The notes: generated by a model from the sequence alone, not told the origin. A DNA stretch of 18,922 bases from CAZMXI01 sp964570205 (GCA_964570205.1 CAZMXI010000097.1:1-18922), one strand, 5' to 3'. Shown: positions 7,901 to 15,737, counted from the stretch's first letter. Numbers and translations: made by a program.

Positions 7901-8222
7901 GGCCGAGCGGCTGAACCTGGACAAGCAGGCAGCGCGATTCGACCAGTTCAAGCTCCTGCACGCGGTGGCGCTGATGCGAAGGATCGAGTCGGACCTGCGC
8001 GCCAACCGCTACGAGAACGCCATGCGGCGCAAGGATGTCACGCTCGACAAGCTGGAGACCAGCCACATGCTCCTGAGCGGCCAGGTCCACACCCAGAAGG
8101 ACACCAGCCCCAAGATGTCCGACCGCATGGAGGACCAGATCAACGACATCACCACCGGCCAGCTCCCCGCGGCCTGGTCGGAAGCGCTCAAAGAGTACTA
8201 CCGCAAACTGTCACAGCAGTAA
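4929..8222 (+). CDS. large membrane-anchored coiled-coil protein, DUF4175/TIGR02302-like
   Basis: This 1097-residue protein has no function I can assign. The ATG at 4929 follows AGGAG (4918-4922) at 6 bp; an in-frame TTG at 4914 overlaps that region and is less likely. Hydrophobic segments lie at about 30-52, 60-82 and 156-176. Between the second and third is a cytoplasmic-type helical stretch with EEVPN-like sequence (VEERVPNLHNGLTNSVLLA). Residues about 195-530 are beta-rich and proline-containing, and probably extracytoplasmic. The rest is charged and helical with strong coiled-coil character (EDIKKFIAEEKRIL, EELKMAQEKLDAFM), broken by a glycine-rich low-complexity region near 880-980. The three-helix start followed by a long helical tail resembles the DUF4175/TIGR02302 group. 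Codon use drifts inside the gene, from C-ending codons to CTG/GTG-rich and back towards the end. A role in envelope organisation is only a guess. Confidence 0.8.
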   Translation: MTQLTRHPTYLLIEDQLDAIGQKYRGLRIAHGFLVFVTTTAAVSTAAAFAAHLAGQGILARLILAVWITWLVLSAAWWIARPLLLRPKSVEVARLVEERVPNLHNGLTNSVLLARAHDLRESPWLAPIFDEVLATVRDKPLGSAVALRDLRAVALRCGAVLTLILALLAIPAVRIALHQGFRQMLSPAAFVPKVGYINLIDYSPRRITLVTGQPLEIQAIAQDPDGGQPPARLIFENGKLASASLTPTASDDGRLHYAYRIDHVDEPLRWRIEVGGTQGEWCTVNIVKQVKLEDLSLTITPPPYTGKPGAQIALKPDDIARTPLAVLEGSTVKLEAVVDVPAGSALLQLDQEPPVAMAVSQGGRRFGQSITVMRNLELSVLLTEGGQVIARLPESPLRIACTNDEGPRIDMKWPAQDTPVAPDAELKIQAVLRDDHGLTRYRILMSTQADQPLATVHEQVVAPGTATTQMSHILDVPAKLRAHGRSVSVQVEATDNRNLSTIINTHPGSPNSARDAGPQTTAGPIYQITFRDPEEIARQQKEQFDRLRQLLMEMIDRQKQLLVMSGAWLPASKTMPRIHAGQVELRTMMRLTADTFPFDVDDRIIQKTLLVLVNNAAKDAVDLAAAIQAEPVDTEKVRFNRDLQGKQRRIIETLEALLSRLMATAAPTTQPGRPGGDLPLDPEKLRQLEEDIKKFIAEEKRILDATAHLAKKPVDDFDADDKKLLEELKMAQEKLDAFMAEKISDWSKLAEQDMANASLLKELLEVYSEVSMAKDALKKEAVEMAIAIEDNGVELAKEIESNLEKWLWNEADRQKWNQEDPLGKTDIPMAELPTELEDMVGELLEQQEDLFEEMEDTAANWAGSFDKGAGWDAMDGPIANMTAKGVTGNQLPNNNEMNGRSGEGRSGKSAGEFVEETATGKGGRNTPTRLDPTPFAQGQIKDESKDPVGGATGGGKLSGQGGAGLEGPVAPKDLREEMERLATKQAEIRNQAERLNLDKQAARFDQFKLLHAVALMRRIESDLRANRYENAMRRKDVTLDKLETSHMLLSGQVHTQKDTSPKMSDRMEDQINDITTGQLPAAWSEALKEYYRKLSQQ

Positions 8223-8256
8223 CTGCCGTGGTGCAGGACCGACCAACACTCCTACG

Positions 8257-11055
8257 TTATGCGGCTTTCTTGATCTCCGCGTCGGCCGGGGCCTGGCGCT
8301 TTGAGGGCATGGGGACGACCTCGACGCTGCCCAGCTTCTCAAGCTGGGCTTTCACCTTTTCGGCCGGGGCGACGACGACGATCACCATCTGGTCATCGCG
8401 GACGTACTTGGTCATCACATCCTGGATCTGCCTTGCGGTGACGGCCGCGATGCGGGCGGGGTATTGGTCGTAGTAGTCGATGGGATAATCGTTGAGTATC
8501 TGCTCGACGCGGCGGTTGGCCTGCGAGGCGATGGTCTGCATGCCCAGTACCATCGAGCCGGCGACGCGGGTCTTGGCCTCGGAAAGCTCGCTCGCCGTCA
8601 CCTCGGCCGACCGCATGTCGTTGAACACCTTGAACATCGCCTCGATCGCCGCGCCGGTGGTCTCCAGCGAGGTGTCGGTGCTGCCCGTGAAGACGCCGAC
8701 CTGCCGGCTGGGGCTGAACGCGCCGTGAACGCCATACGCCAGGCCTTTTTCAGCGCGAACATACCTGCCGAGGCGCGAGTCGATGCCCGCGGTGAGAATC
8801 TGGCTCGCCAGGGAGCCGGCGAATTTCTCATCGGACTGGATCGTGTAGGCGCGGATGCCCATCTGGATAGAGCTCTGCTTGCCGTCGGGACGATCGACAA
8901 GAATGATCCGCCGCTGCGCCGTGGCTGCGGGGAGGGTGTAGTCGGCCTTCGGAAGCTCGGCGGGCTGCCAGCCATCGAGCAGCCTGGCGGCCAGTTCAGC
9001 GCCTTTCTCGACCGTCAGGTCGCCGCTGATGACCAGGATGGCATCGTTCGGACGATACATGCGCTGGTAGTAGGCGCGGACATCGTCGATGGTGATCGAG
9101 GCGATGCTGGCGGGGGTGGCGTGGCGGCCGAAAGGCGATGTGCCGAAGAGGGCCGACGAGACTTCCCACCGGCCGACGGCCTGCGGGTTCTCCTGCTGGA
9201 TCTTCAGCGCGCTGAGCGTCTGCGTCTTGAGCCTGGCCAGTTCATCCTCGGGCAGCGCCGGGCGGAGCAGCACATCGCGCATGCGCATCATGGCGTGATC
9301 GAGCTGCCCGGTGGTGCAGTTGCCGCTGACGCCGATGTTGTCGCCGCCATCGCCGACGCCGATGTCGATGCCGCGGGACTCAAGATCTTCGTTGAGCTGG
9401 GCGTAGGACAGGTCGCCAGCGCCCCGGCGCATGAGCTGCGCTGTCAGATTGCCCAGGCCTTCCTTGCCGGCCGGCTCAACGTGGCTGCCGCCGCGAATCG
9501 CCAGGGTCCAACTGACCGTTGGCAGGCGGTGGTCGGGCATGACGATGACCTTCACGCCGTTCACCATGCGCTCGGTGCCCTTGGCGAAGGTGGCGGGGAT
9601 CTGGGCGCTGGCAAGGGGCGGCTCGGCCGGCCAGCCAGCGGGAAAGCTCACCTGGCGCGCCGCCACCGGGCGGGTGGAGGGCGCCACGGGGGCGTCGGCG
9701 GGCTTGGCCGCGGGCGGCTTGGCGATCATGCCCAGCAGGTTGGGCTTGACGTGCAGGATCATGGCCTGGTTGGGCTGGAGATACTTGCGGGCCACAGCCT
9801 GAACATCCTGGATCGTGATCGCGTCAAGCTTCGCCAGGGCGGTGTTGACCCGGCCGGCATCGCCGCCGAGCACGGCTTCTTCGCTGAGCAGCGAGGCGAC
9901 CCGGTCGGCCGTCTCGCGGGCGTGAATCATGCCGACGCGGGCCTGGGTCTTGGCCTTGTCCAGCTCTTCCTGGGTGACGCCACTGGCGACGACATCGGCG
10001 ATGGCGGCGTTCAGGGCTTTCTCGACGGCCTCGGGGCTCTTGCCCATGAGGACCGCGCCGCCAACGCCGAAGATGCCCATATCCTCAAGCTGCAGGTTGC
10101 CGGCACCGGCCTGCATGAGCAGCGGGTTGGCCGAGCTGACCAGCGTGCGGTACAGGCGGCTGGATTCGCCGCCGCCAAGGATCGTGCCCAGCAGCGACAG
10201 GGCGTAATGGTCATCCGACCGGTAGCCCGGCAGCCGATAGCCGATGCCCACCACCGGGAGCGGCGCGGCCACCGTCAACTCGATGCGCTTGGGCTCGGCC
10301 TGCTCGGGTTCCATCGGGTAATCGCGGACCACATCCGCGCCGCGGGGGATCCAGCCGAAATACTTGCGAACCAGCGGGCGGGTATTCTCGACATCGATGT
10401 CGCCGGCGATGACCAGCACAGCGTTGTTGGGCACGTAATACGTATTAAAAAAGTCCTGAAGCTCCTCGACGCGGGCGGCCGCCAGGTGCTCGGCCTCGCC
10501 GATGGGCGTCCAGCGATAGGGGTGCCTGGTGATGGCCTGCTTGAGCGCATCCTGGAAGACGGTGCCGTAGGGCTGGTTCTCGCGCATCCGGCGCTCTTCG
10601 TTCACCACGTTACGCTCGGTGCGGTAAATCTCGTCGTTGACCTTGAAACTGGCCATGCGGTCGGCTTCGAGATACATCGCCAGCTCGAGCTGGTTGGATG
10701 GCAGGGTGTTGACGTAGACCGTCTGGTCGAAGCTGGTGAAGGCGTTGGATGAGCCGCCCACCTTGCCGATGAGCTTCATGTGCTCCTCGGGCTTCACATG
10801 GGCCGAGCCGCGGAACATCATGTGCTCGAACATGTGGGCGAAGCCCTGGCGGTCCGGCCGCTCATCCTTGCTGCCGACGTGGTAGAACACGCGCAGGTGG
10901 ACGACAGGCGCCTGCCGCAACGGCGCATAGATCACCCGCAGGCCGTTGTCGAGGGTTTCCTGCGTGTACTGGATGCCCTCGGCCGCGCTGGCCGCCGGGG
11001 CGATCACGAGCAGGACGAGAAGCAACACCCACAGCCGGTCGATCATCCGCCTCAT
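8257..11055 (-). CDS. secreted M16 (insulinase/pitrilysin) metallopeptidase, fused active and inactive halves
   Basis: M16 peptidases are clamshell zinc proteases that degrade peptides and small unfolded proteins. The chosen ATG (codon 11055-11053) has AGAGGTGG just upstream on the minus strand and begins a signal peptide (MRRMIDR, hydrophobic run, ASAAEG). An in-frame ATG at 11115 would bury that signal. The protein has 932 residues. The first half (28-440) carries the inverted zinc motif HMFEH (74-78) and the downstream glutamate pair in NEERRM (153-154). A proline/alanine-rich linker spans about 441-480. In the second half the zinc motif position reads NLTAQ (536-540), so H, E and H are all lost. 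This half retains RY and GLAYG segments typical of the non-catalytic partner. The fusion reproduces in one chain the active/inactive pairing found in heterodimeric M16B enzymes. It converges on the upstream-listed large gene with a 34-bp gap and no visible terminator. Confidence 0.93.
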   Translation of the reverse strand: MRRMIDRLWVLLLVLLVIAPAASAAEGIQYTQETLDNGLRVIYAPLRQAPVVHLRVFYHVGSKDERPDRQGFAHMFEHMMFRGSAHVKPEEHMKLIGKVGGSSNAFTSFDQTVYVNTLPSNQLELAMYLEADRMASFKVNDEIYRTERNVVNEERRMRENQPYGTVFQDALKQAITRHPYRWTPIGEAEHLAAARVEELQDFFNTYYVPNNAVLVIAGDIDVENTRPLVRKYFGWIPRGADVVRDYPMEPEQAEPKRIELTVAAPLPVVGIGYRLPGYRSDDHYALSLLGTILGGGESSRLYRTLVSSANPLLMQAGAGNLQLEDMGIFGVGGAVLMGKSPEAVEKALNAAIADVVASGVTQEELDKAKTQARVGMIHARETADRVASLLSEEAVLGGDAGRVNTALAKLDAITIQDVQAVARKYLQPNQAMILHVKPNLLGMIAKPPAAKPADAPVAPSTRPVAARQVSFPAGWPAEPPLASAQIPATFAKGTERMVNGVKVIVMPDHRLPTVSWTLAIRGGSHVEPAGKEGLGNLTAQLMRRGAGDLSYAQLNEDLESRGIDIGVGDGGDNIGVSGNCTTGQLDHAMMRMRDVLLRPALPEDELARLKTQTLSALKIQQENPQAVGRWEVSSALFGTSPFGRHATPASIASITIDDVRAYYQRMYRPNDAILVISGDLTVEKGAELAARLLDGWQPAELPKADYTLPAATAQRRIILVDRPDGKQSSIQMGIRAYTIQSDEKFAGSLASQILTAGIDSRLGRYVRAEKGLAYGVHGAFSPSRQVGVFTGSTDTSLETTGAAIEAMFKVFNDMRSAEVTASELSEAKTRVAGSMVLGMQTIASQANRRVEQILNDYPIDYYDQYPARIAAVTARQIQDVMTKYVRDDQMVIVVVAPAEKVKAQLEKLGSVEVVPMPSKRQAPADAEIKKAA

Positions 11056-11078
11056 AGCCACCTCTTGCTGTTGTTCAA

Positions 11079-11105
11079 CGCCAGCGCAAGACATTTCCGC
11101 TGGCG
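11079..11105 (-). promoter_or_regulatory. 8-bp inverted repeat in the M16 leader
   Basis: CGCCAGCG (11079-11086) and CGCTGGCG (11098-11105) are perfect reverse complements with an 11-base spacer. The repeat begins 23 bp upstream of the M16 start codon, just before its SD sequence, so it could form a hairpin in the mRNA leader or act as a protein-binding site. It has no T-tract and is not a terminator. Confidence 0.35.
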
Positions 11106-11412
11106 ATGCGATCATAGTCGAGCAGAATCCCGGATGCTTGCACTATCGAGCGATTTCCGCCGCCCCACGCCTCCGGAAGCCGGCGATGCACTCGTGGTCC
11201 CATTCAACATGCGCAAGTCGCCTCGGTGTTGCAGCATGGTCCCCGCTTCATCCCGACCTGGTCGACCTTACACCCTTCAGCCTACACCTCCGATGTCGCG
11301 GCCGACGGCCAGCGACACACATGGGATGCCCGGGACATTTTCGATTCCCCCGAGCTCCTCGATGGGACCGATAGAGAGGATGGCACAGGCGTGACTTGAC
11401 CGGGCTTTCCCG

Positions 11413-11444
11413 TTGCCTCACTGGCCAGACTTACTATTCTGGCC
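11413..11444 (+). promoter_or_regulatory. candidate promoter overlapped by a 7-bp operator-like dyad
   Basis: TTGCCT (11413-11418) and TATTCT (11435-11440) are spaced 16 bp apart, upstream of the gene at 11487. GGCCAGA (11423-11429) and TCTGGCC (11438-11444) form a perfect inverted repeat with an 8-base spacer. It covers the promoter spacer and the -10 box, where a repressor would be expected to bind. Both are inferred from pattern only. Confidence 0.35.
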
Positions 11445-11486
11445 CCCGCAGCTAAACGGCGTGAGCCTGCAAGCGGAGACCTGCTC

Positions 11487-12059
11487 ATGGCAGTGATGCT
11501 GAGACCTGGCGTTGGATTCGCAAGTGACCTGGTCAAGTACAGGGAAGGCTACGACGGCGAGGAGCCCGATGAAGTGGGGCGGCTGATACCTGTCGGGCCA
11601 GGACAGAAGAGGGCTGCCGTTACGCTGAACACTTACTATCCGGAGATCGAAGGCGCATACTTCGAGAATCATGAGCTGTTTGGGTTGCTGGATGATGTCC
11701 TTGAGAGGGCCGGGCTCGTGCGAGTTCATCTCGATCACGTGCGCGAGGATGGGGTGGTGCCGCAGGAACTCCGCGGCTGGATTGAGCCTGAGGAACGTTA
11801 TGCGCTTCTGACAACGGACGGCAGGCGCGTCGGAGAGGCGCTGCGATGGCAGGCTCTTTGGGCGTTTGGGTCGTTCTACGGCAAGCAGGATATCGTTGTT
11901 GAAATCGTGCTTGACGGCGATCACCTGAATGCGTTCCGCGTCGCTCTGGAGGATACGTGCGAGAAACGATCGGTTCCATTGCAGGTGTGGCCGCCTGCGC
12001 CGCATGAGACATTGCCCGCGAAAGCCAGTATCTGGCGATGGCTGCGAGCCAGGCTCTGA
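11487..12059 (+). CDS. hypothetical protein, unrecognised
   Basis: I do not recognise this 190-residue protein. It has no signal peptide or membrane segment and is acidic in its first half (YDGEEPDEVG). Tryptophans cluster in the second half (RWQALWAFGSFYG), and the tail is basic (WRWLRARL). The ATG follows GGAG at about 8 bp. The codon pattern looks genuinely coding but differs from the neighbours: more codons end in T, A or G (GAT, GTT, CTT, GGG), whereas the left-hand operons end almost uniformly in C. This hints at an accessory or acquired gene. It stands alone, between the divergent M16 gene and the convergent hydrolase. The overlapping antisense frame of similar length reads like shadow sequence. 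Confidence 0.65.
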   Translation: MAVMLRPGVGFASDLVKYREGYDGEEPDEVGRLIPVGPGQKRAAVTLNTYYPEIEGAYFENHELFGLLDDVLERAGLVRVHLDHVREDGVVPQELRGWIEPEERYALLTTDGRRVGEALRWQALWAFGSFYGKQDIVVEIVLDGDHLNAFRVALEDTCEKRSVPLQVWPPAPHETLPAKASIWRWLRARL

Positions 12060-12244
12060 CTCGCGTTACAAAGGGGCCGGGTGCCATGGCCACCGCAGCC
12101 GCCGTACGAGCCATTTCGCACAAATGCCTGAACTCTGCGCGGCCATACTCCAGGAAAGCCGCCTGCCTTCCCGTCCCTCCCACGCAATACGCACTACCCT
12201 ATGCGTGCTTCCGTGCCTTGTAATTCGCTTGGCCTCTCCGACTC

Positions 12245-13651
12245 CTATTCCCCCTTGCGCTTGATCCTCAGCGCGATATCCTGTGTATACGCCGGCGCGG
12301 TCAGCTTGCGCTGGCCGGATTCGTGCCGGAAATCCTCGGCCTTGTCGATCTTGCCGGTTCGGGTGTTCACCCACTCGGCTTTGTAGTTGCCGCCGGGAAG
12401 CTGGATGTCAAACTCGGCCGCCGTGCCGCCTCGAATGTAGATCGCATATTGCCGGCCTTCTTCGGCCAGGCAGCGCACCGTCGCGCGCTGGGCGGCGGCC
12501 GGGTCGCCGGATAGCGGCACGGTCATGGTTCCACCCTTGATGATGGTGTTTTTCGGCGCCATGCGGACGAAGTCGAAGCTCTCCATGAAATCGCGCAGGA
12601 TCTTCAGTTGCGCACGCAGCTCAGCGCTGCCGCCGCCGGGGCTCTTGTAGTCGCGGAGGGTGCCGGCCGGATGGCCGGGCGTGAAGGAGTAATCCAGGCT
12701 GGAGTAGATCGCGCCACCCGCGATGATGAAATCCCATCCTTCCGAGCGGTAGGTGTAGTCATCCTTGCCCTTGAAGCCGGTCTCATCATCCGCCAGCACC
12801 TTGTTCAGGCCGTAGTTCATGGCCACCGTGTCGGGCGGCGTGGCGTAGTGGAAGTTGAAGATCGAGACCAGCGGGTTGGGCTTATCGACCTTGGCCTTGT
12901 CGTTGGCGATGTTCTGGGCGATCAGGTGCTTGCTGGGGAAATCCTTCTCGGCATCGGCGATGGTTCTGGCGACGAACGCCTGCCACTCCAGCGTCACGCC
13001 GCCGAAGTAGGGCTCATTGCATATCTCATAGTAGAGGTTGTCGAAGTCCTTCAGCTCGGCCACCACCTTGCGGACGAACGCCTCGTGCACCGCCAGCAGG
13101 TCCTTGTGCTTCATGGTGTAGACCTCGGTGCGGGGACAGTTGCCGATGCCGTTGATGTTGTTCTTCGCGTTCATCGGGTTGACGTTGAACAGCGAATCTT
13201 CATAGAACGGGCAGAAGAAGACGAACTCGACCACCACGCCGCGCCTGGAGGCCTGGGCGAGGAAATCCTTGAGGCGATCGAAGTAGGCGGGGTCGAATTT
13301 CGTCAGGTCGAACTTGCCGTCCACGCTCGGCCACGGGCAGACGTATTTGTTCCTGGGCGCCAGCGTGTTGTCGGTGATGCCGAAGCTGTTGGGCACCTCG
13401 CGATAGGTTCCGGAGAAGGTGCGGGTGAGATTCATCCCCTTGCTCTGCTGCTCATCGAGGTACTTGATGTAGTCGAAGTCGCCGTTGAGCACCGCGCCAT
13501 AGTGCTCGCCGGAGGTGATCAGCACCGTGGGCTTGCCGCGGAAGAGCAGATAGTGCGGGTTCTGCGGGTGAAGCTTGAGCGGCTCGGCCGCCATCGCGCT
13601 GGCGGAAGACAGGGCCACGGCGACAAGACAGAGCGAGCGGGCGATGGTCAT
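12245..13651 (-). CDS. secreted clan GH-A glycoside hydrolase, GH140/DUF4038-like
   Basis: This 468-residue exported enzyme should hydrolyse glycosidic bonds by a retaining mechanism. The ATG at 13651 follows AAAGGA at about 6 bp and starts a signal peptide (MTIARS, hydrophobic core, AMAAEP). The in-frame ATG at 13678 has no SD and would add nine residues. The catalytic domain (about 25-370) is a predicted TIM barrel with YYEICNEPYFGG. E213 in the NEP motif is the probable acid/base, and E290 in ADDETGFKG is the probable nucleophile. A small beta domain at 405-465 (PGGNYKAEWVNTRTGK) resembles the 'collagen-binding' Collagen_bind_2 domain that caps DUF4038/GH140 proteins. GH5-like enzymes are the alternative. 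It lies 130 bp downstream of the GH127 gene on the same strand, so it may be co-transcribed. The clan is fairly sure and the family moderate. Confidence 0.82.
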   Translation of the reverse strand: MTIARSLCLVAVALSSASAMAAEPLKLHPQNPHYLLFRGKPTVLITSGEHYGAVLNGDFDYIKYLDEQQSKGMNLTRTFSGTYREVPNSFGITDNTLAPRNKYVCPWPSVDGKFDLTKFDPAYFDRLKDFLAQASRRGVVVEFVFFCPFYEDSLFNVNPMNAKNNINGIGNCPRTEVYTMKHKDLLAVHEAFVRKVVAELKDFDNLYYEICNEPYFGGVTLEWQAFVARTIADAEKDFPSKHLIAQNIANDKAKVDKPNPLVSIFNFHYATPPDTVAMNYGLNKVLADDETGFKGKDDYTYRSEGWDFIIAGGAIYSSLDYSFTPGHPAGTLRDYKSPGGGSAELRAQLKILRDFMESFDFVRMAPKNTIIKGGTMTVPLSGDPAAAQRATVRCLAEEGRQYAIYIRGGTAAEFDIQLPGGNYKAEWVNTRTGKIDKAEDFRHESGQRKLTAPAYTQDIALRIKRKGE

Positions 13652-13700
13652 GGATTGTCCTTTGGATGAACCGGCCATTCATGATGCGCTGCGGCAGGCC

Positions 13701-13727
13701 AAAACGCCAGCGCAGAAGATCGCGCTG
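13701..13727 (-). terminator. weak hairpin between the two hydrolase genes
   Basis: On the minus strand CAGCGC (13727-13722) pairs with GCGCTG (13713-13708) around an 8-base loop, followed three bases later by TTTT (13704-13701). It is a 6-bp GC-rich stem with a short T-run in the GH127-to-GH140-like gap. It could attenuate read-through, giving less of the second enzyme, but is weak. Confidence 0.25.
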
Positions 13728-13781
13728 ACCCCGCGCCCGCTTATGCGACCGTGCCGTACGCCCCGACCCTCCTGAGATGTT

Positions 13782-15737
13782 CTACGGCCGCACGGTCGGA
13801 AACTCGGTGATTCTCAGACGCGTGCAGCCGTAGGGGACCAGTTTCAGATCGACCGCCGGCTCGGCGGTGGGCGCGGGGCTGGCGGGCGGAGCGTCAGCCG
13901 AGTTGTTCACCATGCCCCACTGCGGCAGGAGCTTGCCTTTGACCGTCAGCGCGACCGGGGCCTGGTCATTGGCGAATGGCGTCTGGCCGGGCCCGGCAAC
14001 TTTCACCTGGATCGACTTCTCCAGGTCCTCACCGTCGAGGATCAAGCCGTAGTTCCACGGTGTAGTCGGGTGTATGGCCCAATCGGCACTGGGCAACGTG
14101 GCGTGATTGCTCTTGAGCTTCTCGAATCGCTCGCCGATCTTGAGCGAGAACACGAGCGGGCCGCGGTGGATGGCGATGGCATCGTTGTAGCGTTTCTCGG
14201 CTCGCAGTTCCATCGGCAGGTCAACGTCAAGTGTGTCACCCGACTTCCACAACCGCGTCACGACCAGGTGGTCACCGGTCGGTTTCATGTCGGTCCGCTG
14301 GCCATTCACGCGCACGGTCGCCTTGCCCCGGGTCCATTTCGGCACGCGGAGGTACAGCGGGAACTCGACCGCATCGGGGGCCTCGACAGTGAAGCGGATC
14401 GAACCATCGAACGGATAGGTCGTGGTTTCGGTAACCGTAACGACCGTGCCATCCGCCACCTTCGCCTTGACCCGCGAAGGGCCGAGGATGGCGGCCGCCA
14501 AACCGTTGTCGGGCGTGGCCATCCACATGTGGGCGACAAGCTTCGGCCAGCCCTGATGCATGTTGGCCGTGCAGCAGCCGAAGTGCGGCTCAAGCCCGTA
14601 CACGTTCGAGTCATTCCCGTTGGTGGTCCACTGCCGCTTGGCGATGCTCACCAGCACCTGGTTGCCCTGCTGATCATACTGATGGGCCCAGAAATCCGGC
14701 GTGCACGTGCCGGGCAGAGCGTTGTAAGCCAGCATTTCAATCCGGTCGGCCAGCGCCGCATCGCCGAAGATGGCGTATAGGTGTTCCAGCGAGAACATGT
14801 ACTCGACCACGGCGCACAGCTCAGTGCCCTGGGAAGGATGCGTGCCCGCCAGGTGCTCATCGCCGCTGAAGCGGCCGGCCACCTGGCCGTGGTATTTGTC
14901 GAGGTTGGCGATGCCGGTGTAGGCCGCCTTGGCGAACGCCTGATCGCCGGTGAGCGCGTAACGCAGGCCGGGATACTTCGTCCCCATCGCGATATTCACG
15001 ACGTGGCTGTTGTGGCCCATGTTCCTGGGCACCTTTGCCTTGTAGGGGAAGGTCTCGAAGTACCCTGGCCAGTTGAAGCTGTTGGCGAAGATCGACTCGG
15101 CCACCTTGAGGTAGTCGCCGTTGCCGGTGCGGTTGTAAAGCCAGATCGCCGTCAGCACGTTCTCGCCCGCCCGCACCCCGCGCCAATCCTTGTCGGGCCA
15201 GTCCGGCTGCGCGGCCTTGAGGTAATCAAAGTACCGCTGGATGACTTTCAGCGCCCGCTCATCGCCGGTGGCTTCGTGGTACTGCGTCAGGACCTTGAGC
15301 GAGATGGCCAGCGGCCAGCGATCCTTGTTCTTGGCCGGGCCAAACCAGCCGTTCTCCTGCGAGCTGTTGACCATGTATTCGATGAACGGCTTGGCCTTGT
15401 CTTTCAGACGCTGGTCATCCAGCAGGTAAGCCAGGGGAACCAGGCCGTCCAGGTAATATGGGCCGCGTTCCCACCCCTCGCCGTTGCCGCCGCGCCATGC
15501 GGAATCCGGGCCGAGGTCTTTCCAGAACTCATCCAGATGGCCCGTGAGACCGTTGGCCTGGATGGTCAGTTGGTCTTTCAGCCAACCCTCGGGCCGAACC
15601 GCACCCAACGGCATCGGCGTGAACGCGCTTGGCAGAAGCGGGTCGCGACTGGATGGATAGTGCTTGTTAACCGCTTCAGTGGGCATGGTCATCGAAAACA
15701 TCATGATCACCGACAGAAATGGAACCTTGAAGGGCAT
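13782..15737 (-). CDS. secreted GH127-family hydrolase (beta-L-arabinofuranosidase type)
   Basis: GH127 (DUF1680) enzymes remove beta-L-arabinofuranose or related sugars from plant glycans using a zinc-coordinated cysteine nucleophile. The 651-residue length and (alpha/alpha)6 repeat-like sequence fit. The catalytic set of the characterised Bifidobacterium enzyme HypBA1 (Glu, Glu-x-Cys, Cys-Cys) is recognisable: E294 (GDEHLAG), E306 and C308 (GTELCAVVEY), and C388-C389 (HFGCCTANMHQGW), with similar spacing. A signal peptide occupies about residues 1-22 (MPFKVPFLSV start, TEA). The C-terminal part is beta-rich. The ATG at 15737 has an excellent AAGGAGG 5 bp upstream. It is probably the first gene of a two-gene unit with the hydrolase downstream, divergent from the kinase operon. 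GH127 is the main call; related GH146 is possible. Confidence 0.9.
   Translation of the reverse strand: MPFKVPFLSVIMMFSMTMPTEAVNKHYPSSRDPLLPSAFTPMPLGAVRPEGWLKDQLTIQANGLTGHLDEFWKDLGPDSAWRGGNGEGWERGPYYLDGLVPLAYLLDDQRLKDKAKPFIEYMVNSSQENGWFGPAKNKDRWPLAISLKVLTQYHEATGDERALKVIQRYFDYLKAAQPDWPDKDWRGVRAGENVLTAIWLYNRTGNGDYLKVAESIFANSFNWPGYFETFPYKAKVPRNMGHNSHVVNIAMGTKYPGLRYALTGDQAFAKAAYTGIANLDKYHGQVAGRFSGDEHLAGTHPSQGTELCAVVEYMFSLEHLYAIFGDAALADRIEMLAYNALPGTCTPDFWAHQYDQQGNQVLVSIAKRQWTTNGNDSNVYGLEPHFGCCTANMHQGWPKLVAHMWMATPDNGLAAAILGPSRVKAKVADGTVVTVTETTTYPFDGSIRFTVEAPDAVEFPLYLRVPKWTRGKATVRVNGQRTDMKPTGDHLVVTRLWKSGDTLDVDLPMELRAEKRYNDAIAIHRGPLVFSLKIGERFEKLKSNHATLPSADWAIHPTTPWNYGLILDGEDLEKSIQVKVAGPGQTPFANDQAPVALTVKGKLLPQWGMVNNSADAPPASPAPTAEPAVDLKLVPYGCTRLRITEFPTVRP

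Larger units (their letters stand above)
11056..11486. other. 431-bp intergenic region between divergent genes
   Basis: This is the divergent control region for the M16 peptidase (- strand) and the unknown protein at 11487. It contains the hairpin at 11079-11105 and the promoter/dyad at 11413-11444 listed separately. A TATGAT box on the - strand (11116-11111) has no convincing -35 partner. An open stretch from a GTG at 11226 to a stop at 11399 (57 codons) has fairly protein-like composition but no SD sequence or recognisable motif, so I do not call it a gene. Nothing else is evident. Confidence 0.6.

Noticed and set aside
8223..8256. Terminator in the 34-bp gap between the convergent large gene and M16 gene
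   Set aside because: No stem of useful length or T-run could be found.
8464..10752. 762-codon open frame on the + strand, antisense to the M16 peptidase
   Set aside because: It lies entirely within a well-supported gene. Its translation is Gly/Ala/Asp/Val-rich with no motif, as expected for the complement of a high-GC gene.
11418..12005. 195-codon minus-strand frame opposite the unknown 190-residue protein
   Set aside because: It has no SD or motif and an unnatural Pro/Arg/Gln/His-rich composition. The + frame has an SD sequence and plausible protein composition.
12060..12244. Terminator between the convergent genes, from CACGCA...TGCGTG around 12181-12210
   Set aside because: The stem is only 6 bp with a long loop, competing pairings and no T-tract. 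Nothing else is seen in this 185-bp gap.
12608..13669. 353-codon + strand frame antisense to the GH140-like enzyme
   Set aside because: It is a shadow of a gene with catalytic motifs and a signal peptide.
13703..13714. AACGCCAGCGCA shared with the M16 leader (11077-11088) as a common regulatory motif
   Set aside because: A 12-base match between two places in 19 kb of GC-rich sequence is expected by chance, and the distances to the start codons differ.
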